From Setaria digitata (Eukaryota > Nematoda > Chromadorea > Rhabditida > Setariidae): DNA of 28,843 nucleotides. The notes under the pieces were generated by a model. The model did not search any database. It was not told the DNA's origin and saw only the letters and a program-made list of their open reading frames with translations. The stretch lies in the NCBI GenBank assembly GCA_003640385.1, contig RCAB01000655.1, positions 1-28,843 on the forward strand, written 5' to 3'. Every line of letters starts with the position of its first letter. The stretch's first letter is position 1. The translations under genes and the position numbers were made by a program. Positions 20,314 through 28,843 of this stretch are shown here, piece after piece.

Positions 20314-22385
20314 TCTTTTTTTTTTTAATTTGATGATTTTAAGATTTGATATATGCTTACTCATATCAAAATCTGTGCATTATTTATTTAAAGAAAAAGG
20401 ATGCTTTTTTTTTTTAATGTCAGCAAATTTTATTTGTGTATCAAATTGTTATTTATTCAAAGAAGAAGAATATTGACTGATTGGAATTAATATAAAATAC
20501 GCTTGAACTCTTTCAGTTTTTCTTATTTTAATTGTTTCGACTGCTGTTTCAACTTCAATTCTTAGTGGAATTTATTTTTAGGAAAAAAATTCAATAAAAA
20601 GAAGGAAAAAATGACTTAAAAATTATAATATTTTCAGTAAAATAAAGAAACAAAAATTTCGATTTTTAAGACGATAATTTCATTAATTAATGCTATTCGA
20701 TGATTGCTAGAATTAATTTTAACATGCTAAATCACAGAAGCTAGATTCTAAATTGCTAAGTTATAGAGGCTAAACCCTAAATTAACTAAAATTAACTAGG
20801 GAATTAAACAAATGTATAGGCTAGTAATTGGTATTATTAGATGCGTTAATAAATATTATTTTAAAAGACAGCTTAGTTCTTCCTTTTTTCGTACATTTGA
20901 TTTCGTATAAAGATTAAATCATCAAAATTTTACTCCAAAAAAAAAAAAAAAAAATGCTTATCTATAAAATTTTCTTTTTTTTTATTGAGATATCATTACA
21001 AATGAAAATTAAAAGAGAAATTCACAGATGTTATCGTGAAATTACACATGACAGAGAAATTGACAATAATTTTGCTGGCATGTTCAAGACGAATTTTTCA
21101 AATTTCTTTTCTGCCACTTTAGCTTTATTCAGAAATGTAGAAGAGATATGGAAAATGATAAAATTTTAAAAGTTCGAAGGCATTGAAATCAGCCACAAAA
21201 AGCATCGAGAAGAATCCTAATGCTATTCTTAATTTGCATTTCTAAATTTAACCCCAAAAAGTCATACATTAAATTGTTATTGATTGGTGTAAAAATGATT
21301 TATTAAAATGGAATGAGAAATAATCATAAAACTTTTTGATAACATAATGAATTATTTCGAAATTTTTTCTCTTCTCAGCATTCAAGCATGAATAAAAACA
21401 AAGGAAAAATTTTATTTGCAAAAATTTGAAACACTAAAAAAAAACAAGGGTTTTTCAGCGTTTTTTCTTTTTGAAATGCAACATAATAATCATCTGAAAA
21501 TTAAAATTGGTTGCATATAAAAGGAGCGTGGGAGAGCAAATATTAGCGACTAATAAATATAAAAAAAAAAATAGCTCAAAAATATTAGTAATAAAAATTA
21601 ATAAACTAACAGATTTTACAGCACAGTTCCTCTCTTTCTACGAATTTTATATGATATGATTAAACGATGAAATATAACAAATAATATTCTTATAAAGCAA
21701 CTAAGTAAGAAAAGAGATATTTTGCAGTTGGAAAAATTTAAATTGAACTTGCAAAGACAATAAAAATATTATAATGCAGCAAAAATAAACAGGTTTTTCG
21801 ATGAAAAAGTAGAATTTTAAAGAAATTAAAAGGTAAATTTTTTAGCATTTGTAAATGTTAAAAAAAGAAAATAAACATTACAATCTCTGCTTTTTCTTTT
21901 GCAAGAAAAAAGAAAAAAAAAGAAAACATTTACGTGGAATCTTTGTTCGTTTTCTTTCCGTTATCTTTTTAATTCTATTTGAAAATCTTCAAAATTATTT
22001 CAAATTAGTTAGATTTTCTCCACAAAATTTTATGGCAGGAAAGAGAATTATTAGATTTTGAAGTGTAAAGTGATAAATCGAGCAAAAATTTCACAAAGAA
22101 AATATTCATCATTTTTAAATAAAATTTAAGTTGTGCGATAATTTAAAAGAGTTATTTCAAAATTACACCTCTAATTTCCGGTAATAATTTCGACATGTAA
22201 TCTTTTCTCTTCAACAAATTAATCATAAACCAAAACATTGCGTAAATTAAAAAAAAAAAAAAAAAAAAAGGAAAAAAAAGGAAAATGTTAACAAATCTTT
22301 AAAAAAAAAATGGTTCAATTGTTTGGAAGAAGCAAAACAAGTGCTTTTAAAAGGAAAAAAAAAGTACGTTTTTGGAAATGTACGG
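20314..22385. other. AT-rich spacer with one protein-like ORF
   Basis: Apart from the ORF at 21002 and a plus-strand TATAAAAGGAGCGTGGG motif at 21516, I see only A/T tracts (20939-20954, 22250-22269) and short ORFs with biased composition. Confidence 0.4.
21002..21169 (+). CDS. protein-like ORF, unrecognised
   Basis: From the in-frame ATG at 21002 the frame reads MKIKREIHRCYREITHDRE, then DNNFAGMFKTNFSNFFSA and ALFRNVEEIWKMIKF, stopping at TAA. The composition is mixed and helical. It is followed by normal AT spacer. A TATAAAAG motif lies about 350 bases downstream (21516), so it cannot serve this ORF. It could be a single exon, a small gene or chance. Confidence 0.2.
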   Translation: MKIKREIHRCYREITHDREIDNNFAGMFKTNFSNFFSATLALFRNVEEIWKMIKF

Positions 22386-22798
22386 TCACGAAAATGAGCA
22401 AATGATAAGCAGCGAACTTTGAAGCAAGATTAATGGACAAACTATTTTGCGAATAACCAGAACACTTTTTAGTGATAACATGAACTTGATATTATCGCCT
22501 TGAAGTTTTTCAACGATAAATGAGGCCAAAATGTCAAATTTAGAAAATATGTTAGGATAAATGAACTTGAATGACTTTGAAAGCTGTCGCAAGAAGATTT
22601 GATAATAATCGGAATGAAATACCTCATGTGTAAATAATTGAGTATTGGAAGCCAAGCAAAGGAAGGGATTGGCCAAGAAATCGGCCAAAATGGAAGAAAA
22701 ATTGTTATACATTTATTAGAAAAACAGGCATTTATTATTATTTCTGGGAGAATCGGTATCAAAACAAATTGAATAAATTCGCTTTCTGTCTTTTTCAA
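22386..22798 (-). pseudogene. two overlapping minus-strand open frames, possible decayed exon
   Basis: Two minus-strand frames stay open over the same 400 bases. The frame from 22712 reads NNFSSILADFLANPFLCLAS, then HEVFHSDYYQIFLRQLSKSF and FIVEKLQGDNIKFMLSLKS. The frame from 22798 reads KTESEFIQFVLIPILPEIII. Non-repetitive open frames of this length are unusual in this window, and the two could be pieces of one coding sequence broken by a frameshift. No splice signals or family were recognised, so a decayed gene is only one option. Confidence 0.25.
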
Positions 22799-22965
22799 TC
22801 TTCCAATATAATAACAATAGTATTAATATTCTTTAATAATTAGTAATAATAACATCAGGCAAAAAGTAATGATAATGATAATCAATAAATCCATTCTTAT
22901 ATTATCCGTCTTAAAGACTTATCAATAAAGCGTAGGATTATTGAAAATGAGACCTGTTCTTTATT

Positions 22966-22989
22966 CTAGCTGAATCCGCGCAATTCAAA
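22966..22989 (-). CDS. candidate tiny terminal exon with AATAAA
   Basis: A minus-strand acceptor, CTCCATGCAG, is followed by TTT GAA TTG CGC GGA TTC AGC TAG (FELRGFS) if entered in phase 0, and an AATAAA overlaps the base after the stop (22965-22960). It is GC-richer than its surroundings. The nearest upstream exon candidate (23695-23630) ends in phase 1 and would give an immediate stop, so another exon would be needed. Confidence 0.2.
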   Translation of the reverse strand, partial: FELRGFS

Positions 22990-23022
22990 CTGCATGGAGA
23001 CAAATTTTTGGCAGTTCTATTC

Positions 23023-23145
23023 AAATGTAAATGTGCACGTAAAAGAATCTTTCTGTTCTTTCAAAATGTAAATGTGCACGTAAAAGTATCTTTTTAGTTT
23101 TTTAAAGTTTAAATGCTCAGTAAAAGAATTCTGCAATTCTTTTAT
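23023..23145. repeat. 41-bp tandem repeat, three units
   Basis: AAATGTAAATGTGCACGTAAAAG starts at 23023 and 23064, and a diverged copy (AAAGTTTAAATGCTCAGTAAAAG) at 23104. The period is 41, then 40. The GTGCAC palindrome is kept in the first two units only. Confidence 0.85.
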
Positions 23146-23424
23146 TAATGCAGGTTTCTATGTTAGATAGAATCTTCTAAAATTTCTCCACATCAAATTG
23201 TTTTCGCCCAATCCAATTATTTTTAGTGCAAATTTTCAATAATTTACACTTCCTTGGAATAAAAAATTATTAGTATTTATTTTTAGCATGTTTAAAGAAA
23301 AAACAAAAAATTTCGAATTTCTTCCGAAGAAAAGAAGATAACATTAAATAAGTGCTTGTTATGATTTACGGCTTATACAAAGTACAACATAGAATGATCT
23401 CTCCGTCCATACTGTTATATGCCC

Positions 23425-23536
23425 GTATATATATATATCTTGGGTTATTATATATATTATATATATAGTTATTATATATATATATAGTTATTATATATAT
23501 ATTATATATATAGTTATTATATATTTATAGTTATTA

Positions 23537-23594
<58 letters not shown>
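23425..23594. repeat. AT microsatellite with AGTTATTATATATAT units
   Basis: Several copies of AGTTATTATATATATAT of varying length merge into a pure (AT)n run. It is likely length-variable and hard to assemble. Confidence 0.95.
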
Positions 23595-23597
<3 letters not shown>

Positions 23598-23629
23598 ATT
23601 ATTGTGATACGAAAATCATTTTAACATAC

Positions 23630-23695
23630 CAGTATTGTCTTTTGATAACCCAAGATTATAGTAATTCGTCATCCATATATCACCTGACCAATAAA
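23630..23695 (-). CDS. exon-like island, unrecognised
   Basis: Minus-strand acceptor CACAATTGCAG opens a 66-nt exon with one clean frame, YWSGDIWMTNYYNLGLSKDNT, ending at donor ACTG/GTATGTTA. Acceptor, donor and aromatic-rich composition all fit a real exon. The same frame is open upstream to 23827 (hydrophobic, FIVIIFYTIAVYWSG), so an unspliced small membrane protein is an alternative, although no ATG starts it. No family was recognised. Confidence 0.35.
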
Positions 23696-24577
23696 CTGCA
23701 ATTGTGTAAAATATGATGACAATGAAAGCAGGTTTTGAGCAGTTGAATAGTAATAATTTCAAAATGATTGGAAATTGTAAGAATGCATTAATGAAATTAA
23801 AATAATCGAGGCTTTTTCTTCTTTCCAATATCTAGTGTTATTTATAATTCAAGCCATTACAATAATTGCTAAATTGAAGGAAAATACGAAAAAGCAAAAA
23901 CCATTGAAAAAGAAAAAAAAAAAAAAAAATTGAAACATGAATGATTTGAAAAATGACAACACTAGATGGCACAGTGGAAATGATTTTTTCTATTTTGAAA
24001 CAAAATAGCATCTGGTTAAGAAATTGAGGAGCTGTGTTCATTCGTGTGAACTTCAGAAAAAACAATTATTGCTAATTGTAAAATGTCAAACTTATTTCTG
24101 GTCCTTTGTCGTCATAAAACGGAAAATAAAAAAGTGTCAGTCACAAAAAAATTCTGAAATTACTTGGCTTAAGTTAATCTACTAAAGGATAATTTTTTAA
24201 AAATATTCAGGAGAAAAAGGAATTAGGACGAATTTTTCATCAAATTGCTTTTATGTATAATAATTCAAAAATTTGTCTCAATTCATCAAACATTATTTTT
24301 GCAAATAATGAAAATTAGAGGAGAAAAAAATTAGGGGAAATTAGAAAGGTATTCACACAGCAAAACGAATAAAATTAAAGGAAACAATGAGAAAGTCATA
24401 GTAAATTGACATTTTCATTAAATTGGTATCTCTCAAATTACTGTGTGCATAGCCATAACTTGTTGAGTTGGAAAGGCAGATGTGGCAGTAATTGAATTCA
24501 TCAAAGGAGAAAAAAAATATATATATCGATAATTTAGAATAGAGGGTGGTGAATGGTGGTAACATTTGGAATATTAC

Positions 24578-24645
24578 CTGGATACGGTATCTGAAGTAAT
24601 ATCTGGGACACGAAGCGAATCTATACAGTAGTAGCTCCAGTGGCA
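24578..24645 (-). CDS. exon-like island, unrecognised
   Basis: Minus-strand acceptor GATGCTTTTAG is followed by 68 nt richer in G and C, ending at donor ATCCAG/GTAATATT. Two frames are open: CHWSYYCIDSLRVPDITSD and PLELLLYRFASCPRYYFRYR. It may belong to the same minus-strand gene as the island at 23695-23630, but the phases do not join directly, so at least one more exon would be required. Confidence 0.3.
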
Positions 24646-25805
24646 CTAAAAGCATCTTAATAGAGTACCAAAATCAATGGTAACAGTATCAGTGTAGTGA
24701 TTTAGCTGTGTATTTTCCTGATGAACTAATTTGTGGAAAACAGTGGAAAAAGTTCCCAGAAATTTAGTCTTAAAAGAATATCCAGCTAGATTTCTTCATT
24801 CTATTGCTTGTTTCGCTGTGGGATCATTTTATTTTGGCTGAAAATTAAATATTAGTTCAAATATATGTATGTGGGGTGACATCTTATCAGGTGGCTTATT
24901 TTATTTTTTGGTTTATACAATGCTACTCATTTCGGTCTGATCCATAATTGCAGCGATTCTGCTCTTCTCTTGATCTTTTATTATTGTGTATTTATTTGTT
25001 TATCTGTTTATTGATTTTTAATTTGTTTATTTTGTTAAAAGATAATAGGGAAAAATTTTTATTTCAAATCTGGAGAAAAAACAATTTTTGGGCCTCAATT
25101 TCCTGCTAAATAATGGTCAAGTTGAATTTCATGCATAAATTTATTGAACTCTTTATAATTTTCTTAGTACATCTATTTTGACATATAATTTTTATAAGGA
25201 AAAAATTTAGCGTAGAAATTTTGCTCATATTTATTTTAAACTCTTAAAAAAGATATTTGCTTTAATTATTAATCAGAAAAAGAAATGCAATGATTCACTT
25301 TACAGATGCTGCTAAATTGAATTTTTATTATTAAGCAAAAAATATTTTGCAGGGTTTATCACTGATATTGTATAGCATAAATTGAGTGTTATATAATTAC
25401 GTAGCCATTTATATCTATAGCTTTAACTTCAAAAAGATAACGATATCTGTCTCATTATCACTTCTCTGTATCATTTATAAATCGAGCTGTATACAAGATC
25501 ACGTAGTTAATCGTATCACCTAAACAGCATATATTATCAATAAATTTTTCATTATTTGATTTTTTTTTTTTTCTAATTTAAAAATATATTCATTATCAGT
25601 TTTACTATGTCACTTCTACATTCAATCATAGTGATCTTTGTGAACATCAATTAACACACTATTTACACTTATTCCAATTTAATAAAGCATATCATTGAGT
25701 GCCATAAATAAATTTACTAACAGTTATCAGTGTACTTAATAGAGGATAATGAATTCAAAAATCATTTAATTTTAATTTCCTATCTTAAAGAACCAAGTTT
25801 TACAG
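24646..25805. other. AT-rich spacer, exon scraps only
   Basis: No gene was assembled. A minus-strand acceptor near 25522 (ATGCTGTTTAG) opens a 19-codon frame reading DTINYVILYTARFINDTEK and then stops. It could be a terminal exon but has no partner that I can see. Confidence 0.3.
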
Positions 25806-25922
25806 CCATCTCATCGCATTTCATCTTTCCCCCCTGAACAATACATTTTGAAAAGTTATTTTGACAAGTGTGTCACATTAAATGGCCGATGCATTATACC
25901 AAATGCCAAATATAATCCATAA
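25806..25922 (+). CDS. candidate terminal exon, unrecognised
   Basis: Plus-strand acceptor AAGTTTTACAG is followed at once by a 38-codon frame, PSHRISSFPPEQYILKSYF, then DKCVTLNGRCIIPNAKYNP, ending at TAA (25920-25922). Two Cys nine residues apart (C...NGRC) suggest a small secreted-type domain, but I cannot name it. The opposite strand of the same island also shows an acceptor (GTTCAG) with a short frame, so the strand is uncertain. Confidence 0.25.
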   Translation, partial: PSHRISSFPPEQYILKSYFDKCVTLNGRCIIPNAKYNP

Positions 25923-26663
25923 GCGACCTTGAGGGCTGAAATATATAAGAAAAGGAAATATAACTATTACTGATGAGGATGATCGAAGAAAGAATAGGGA
26001 GATTGGTTTGAATTAATTATTCATCAAATTTAGCATGCTAATTATTTTTCATTAGATCTAATTCGTATTACGGAAATTTTCGAGTAACATTTAAAATAGC
26101 TAATACTTTTTTTTTTAGGTTAAATATACAAACAATTTTAAGTCAGTGTATAAATTTTGTGTGTCAATATTCATAATAACTGATATGTTTGATATGAAAT
26201 TTCACTATGCCAATTAAAAATGAACTACAGTGATTAAATTTAATATAAAAAAATTCTCTGTGCATTTTCTCTTTTATTAGTTTTTTAATTTTGATAATAA
26301 ACCTAAAATATTCGCACAAAATTATATAAATGTTTATTGGTGAAGATTAAAAATGTAATTTCTGATTTTTAAATTTTTATTTTGGGAGAAAGAATAAGTT
26401 TTATTTAAAGTGAAAACTTAGGAAAGTTATTCACTGGATGTAATTTCAATAAATTATCCTTTGTATAAAATCAATTATCCTTGTATAGAAGAATTTATTT
26501 CCATAGACAAAAATTAATTTGCCGAAAAGAGAACTTTGCTTGTATTGATAATTTTTAAAATTTCTTCTTTCTCAAAATTTTTTTTTTGTTATCGCAAAAA
26601 GGTATGTATTACAATTAAGCAAACTTATAATTATTATTCCACTGAAAATTTGACAGTTTTTAG
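25923..26663. other. AT-rich spacer
   Basis: No gene, RNA or structured repeat was recognised; only short T and A tracts. Confidence 0.5.
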
Positions 26664-26727
26664 AAACGCCACAACCGATGGTAATATATCTCGCGAGATA
26701 TATGAATATCCGATCTTTGAAAATTGA
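26664..26727 (+). CDS. candidate terminal exon overlapping a palindrome
   Basis: Plus-strand acceptor CAGTTTTTAG is followed by a frame reading NATTDGNISREIYEYPIFEN to TGA. An alternative acceptor eight bases earlier gives FLETPQPMVIYLARYMNIRS to a later TAA. The island is richer in G and C than its flanks. No other exons were linked. Confidence 0.2.
26684..26703. repeat. 20-bp perfect palindrome centred on TCGCGA
   Basis: ATATATCTCGCGAGATATAT reads the same on both strands. CG-containing cores are rare in this AT-rich window, so it stands out as a possible dimeric protein-binding site. Confidence 0.85.
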
Positions 26728-27407
26728 AATTTAAAATTTTTCTTGAAAAATTTATCAAAACTATAGCAACTTATAAATTTTTCGTTTTGTCACTGTTTGA
26801 AATTGAATTCCATATTTTGAAATAGAAGTGATATTGCCTATCGAAACTATAAAATTATTGGTCAATCATTAACTTGCGACAACATTATTGGCAAAAGTTG
26901 AAAACTACTGGTGAAATATCTCAGTTACTTTTTTCTTTATTTTGAGTGTAAACATTTATCAAAACTTTATTTGAAAAAAATAAAAGAATTAGATCAGTAA
27001 GTTCCATTTATGCAAATGAAAAGTAATTAAGAATAGTAATAAAATAATAATGACAATAAAACAATCAACATTTTATTGCCATATTCGATGAATCACTTTG
27101 TTATATTGCTATATATATTTTCAAATGCATCAGGTGGAATCTTTCAATATTTGAACCGAAAGTTTGCCTTTTAATTGTAATATAATAACAGCGATCGTCT
27201 GAAAATTACCAAATCTTTAATTTGTCAGTTAGCCTTATTATCAGTGAATTAGCTAATTTAATATCCACTATATTACTCGGCCATTTTCTGCAATATGTGC
27301 ATATTACTGTGAAAAAAAAAAAAAAAAAAAGACTAATATGGAAGAAAAAAACACAACTTAAAATTGCACTAAGGGAAAAGTCCGAGAATTAAATAAAAGA
27401 AGGCTTA
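26728..27407. other. AT-rich flank downstream of the cystatin-like gene
   Basis: This is the 3' flank of the minus-strand gene that ends at 27408. An A tract lies at 27314-27330. No coding signal was seen. AATAAG overlaps the stop codon on the minus strand; the nearest AATAAA is about 330 bases further (near 27080). Confidence 0.4.
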
Positions 27408-28146
27408 TTAAATGTTGAATGAAATAACTTCGCTAACCATCTTCTTTCCCTTCCTGTCAACTGGACATTTCGATAAATCGGCTTTTTCACATACCTGCAG
27501 AGAGAAAAAAATTAAAATTAATTAGTTTGAATCAAAATTTTCAGTTGCTTTATTTTTGCTAAAATATTTTGTTTTATTTTGCTTTTTCTTTTTTTTCCAA
27601 GACAATTTGAATTTGTCGCTATCATTTATTTACTAATTACCAAATATTTTCGCTATTATTATTTGCCTTTTTTTTCCAAAAAATGCGCTAACAAAGAATC
27701 TTCTTAAATTAGAGTCATAAGATCGAAATAATACAGATTATATTTCTGTGATTAATATATGTCTGACTTAAGCTGTACCTGTCTGAAATTAATTGAATAA
27801 AGAATACCTTTTCACAAGTGGTTGGCGCAAGAATAAGTTTTGTTTCAAACATTCCTTTTAGCAAATAAGAAGCACGTGCCATCAGAACTTTTTCTAATAT
27901 GTAATGAACTTTACTTTTCATTCTCTGGTTTATCAATGGCATTGCTTTCTTTAGCAGATCCTGAAAATTTGTAATTTTTTACTTTTTTCCTTTTTTTTTT
28001 TTTGCTAACAAATTACAAAATTTAAAGCTTCTCTGAATTTAATCATAATTTCAATATTTTACCATCATTATCGGATCACTTTCCAGTTGTGCAACGGATG
28101 AGGCAGTAAATACTGCCAACAGCACGGCTAGTGATAATGTTTTCAT
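27408..28146 (-). CDS. secreted cystatin-like protein (family 2 fold, degenerate inhibitory loops)
   Basis: Three minus-strand exons: 28146-28063, 27960-27808 and 27494-27408, joined in phase 0 by introns of 102 and 313 bp (donors ATG/gtaaaat and AAG/gtattc; acceptors TTTTCAG and CTCTGCAG). The 107-residue product starts MKTLSLAVLLAVFTASSVA, a clear signal peptide cleaved probably after Ala19. The mature part follows the cystatin plan: helix KKAMPLINQRM, strand KVHYILEKVLMARASYLLKG, strand FETKLILAPTTC, then ADLSKCPVDRKGKKM and a last strand VISFNI. TTC (Cys77) and KCP (Cys89) match the first family 2 disulfide. The inhibitory QxVxG loop is replaced by YLLKG (60-64), the N-terminal glycine and PW hairpin are missing, and the second disulfide is lost, leaving Cys81 unpaired. 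It may have lost papain inhibition or bind other targets. An acceptor TTTTATAG touches the ATG, suggesting spliced-leader trans-splicing. Confidence 0.85.
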
Positions 28147-28150
28147 CTAT
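28147..28150 (-). promoter_or_regulatory. possible trans-splice acceptor at the start codon
   Basis: On the minus strand AATTTTTATAG ends directly against ATG 28146. An acceptor with no spacer before the start codon is usual for nematode spliced-leader addition. A cis-spliced upstream 5' UTR exon is the alternative. Confidence 0.45.
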
Positions 28151-28220
28151 AAAAATTATCATTATTATACATCAGTGTTTCATCACTACGAAATTTCAAT
28201 CAGAAAAATTTAGATCTTTG

Positions 28221-28225
28221 ATTGG
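28221..28225 (-). promoter_or_regulatory. possible CCAAT box upstream of the cystatin-like gene
   Basis: CCAATCAAAG on the minus strand lies about 75 bases before the start codon. The position fits a proximal promoter element, but a single 5-mer is weak evidence. Confidence 0.25.
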
Positions 28226-28360
28226 ATATGCTCACAAAATCAACTTTTCCCATCTCTAGATTTTATAAAATTGGTACATTTAGTTTATAGAATGCGTAAT
28301 TTTTGAATTGATTAATTATTTTAGAAAATACTTTCCCTTCCCTTGCACAAGAATGTTGCT

Positions 28361-28479
28361 GTCAAAGTGATTTAATCACCTTATTATACGCAACAAGTTA
28401 TTTAGTCTCTGTTTAAGGAAAAATTCTGATACTACCGCATCTGGAAACGACAGTAATATTGTCGTCAAAGTGATTTAAT
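28361..28479 (-). promoter_or_regulatory. duplicated 16-bp element upstream of the cystatin-like gene
   Basis: GTCAAAGTGATTTAAT occurs exactly at 28361-28376 and 28464-28479 in the same orientation, 103 bases apart and 215-335 bases before the start codon. Similarity extends to the left (AATGTTGCT versus AATATTGTC). A short ACGACA...TGTCGT inverted repeat overlaps the second copy. It could be a regulatory repeat or the remains of a segmental duplication. Confidence 0.5.
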
Positions 28480-28498
28480 TGCTTCGTTTTCAGTTGTT

Positions 28499-28568
28499 TA
28501 TATATATTTATATATAAATATATATANTATATTTATATAAACATATATATATAAATATATATATATAT
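28499..28568. repeat. AT microsatellite with an ambiguous base
   Basis: TATATATTTATATATAAATATATATA-type repeats contain an N at 28527, probably a point where read length or copy number was unresolved. Confidence 0.95.
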
Positions 28569-28843
28569 GAAAAAGTGATTTTTTCCAGACCAGTAATCAA
28601 ATGATTCTGATGCGAAATTTTCAGTTAACATTTTAATCATTTTAGATGTAAAGAAAAAAAAAAAAGTCAAAAAATGAAAAGAAAAGATGGCGTTCTTAAA
28701 ATTTTTTAACATAGCAAATTATTCAGCTATAATAATTAATAAATAATTAATAAAATTAGTAATCCTTATTTAAATGGAAGCTTTTTTGCAGGTAGGATAA
28801 TAGCAATGACAAAAAAAAAAAAAGCACAATGATTATTTAGGAT
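28569..28843. other. AT-rich end of the window
   Basis: No gene was supported. A plus-strand acceptor-like CTTTTTTGCAG occurs near 28792, and a 19-codon ATG ORF (MAFLKFFNIANYSAIIINK) at about 28688. Neither has further support. Confidence 0.4.

Noticed and set aside
20273..20476. Plus-strand ORF of 67 codons resembling a signal-anchor protein.
   Set aside because: The start codon lies inside the inverted repeat, and the hydrophobic segment is mostly T-run translation.
24920..25010. Minus-strand frame ending KDQEKSRIAAIMDQTEMSSIV.
   Set aside because: It looks protein-like but has no acceptor in its open part and is only about 26 codons; chance is the simpler reading.
1..28843. Search by eye for a spliced-leader RNA gene, tRNA genes, transposase and CRISPR-like spaced repeats.
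   Set aside because: No match to the known filarial leader sequence, no B-box-like GGTTCGANNCC, no recognisable transposase motif, and no regularly spaced identical repeats with unique spacers.

Overview
The window looks like nuclear DNA from a very AT-rich animal genome, most likely a nematode and plausibly a filarial or other spirurid worm. The evidence is short exons split by introns that end in TTTCAG, TTTAG or CTGCAG, splice acceptors sitting directly at start codons as expected for spliced-leader trans-splicing, a small secreted cystatin-family protein, and long homopolymer A/T runs with microsatellites. There is no operon packing, Shine-Dalgarno signal, prokaryotic gene, CRISPR array or phage gene. 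The species assignment is inference only.

Two gene models are well supported, both on the minus strand. The first occupies about 4.3-10.2 kb. A coding exon (10197 to about 9958) is followed by four more exons (9818-9739, 9502-9457, 8116-7979, 6979-about 6847) whose intron phases agree at every junction. A possible last exon lies at 4351. I do not recognise the protein: it has a Ser/Thr- and Asn-rich N-terminal part and then a short basic module (GKGARFLKRKGSRKG). Between the first and second exons lie an AATAAA signal and a splice acceptor one base before an ATG, so this may be two tandem genes in a nematode-type operon rather than one gene. The second gene (28146-27408) is clear: three exons, all introns in phase 0, encode a 107-residue secreted cystatin-like protein with the TTC...CP region and a C-terminal strand of family 2 cystatins. 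It has lost the QxVxG loop, the PW hairpin and one disulfide.

The rest is gene-poor. At 1-4.2 kb are a (TA)n run, a perfect 34-bp palindrome, a TATA-like promoter signal beside a GA tract, two protein-like plus-strand ORFs and a 15-bp minisatellite. At 10.3-22.4 kb are mostly AT-rich spacer, A/T homopolymers, a 69/45-bp minisatellite open in several reading frames (about 13.56-13.87 kb), trinucleotide runs (about 18.5 and 19.4 kb) and a near-perfect 44-nt hairpin at 20.27 kb. At 22.4-27.4 kb are a 41-bp tandem repeat, a long AT microsatellite and several isolated exon-like islands on both strands that I could not assemble into a gene. The cystatin-like gene and a repeated 16-bp element upstream of it close the window.

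Low-confidence islands are listed separately so they can be tested against transcripts. I found no convincing tRNA, rRNA, spliced-leader RNA gene or transposase.
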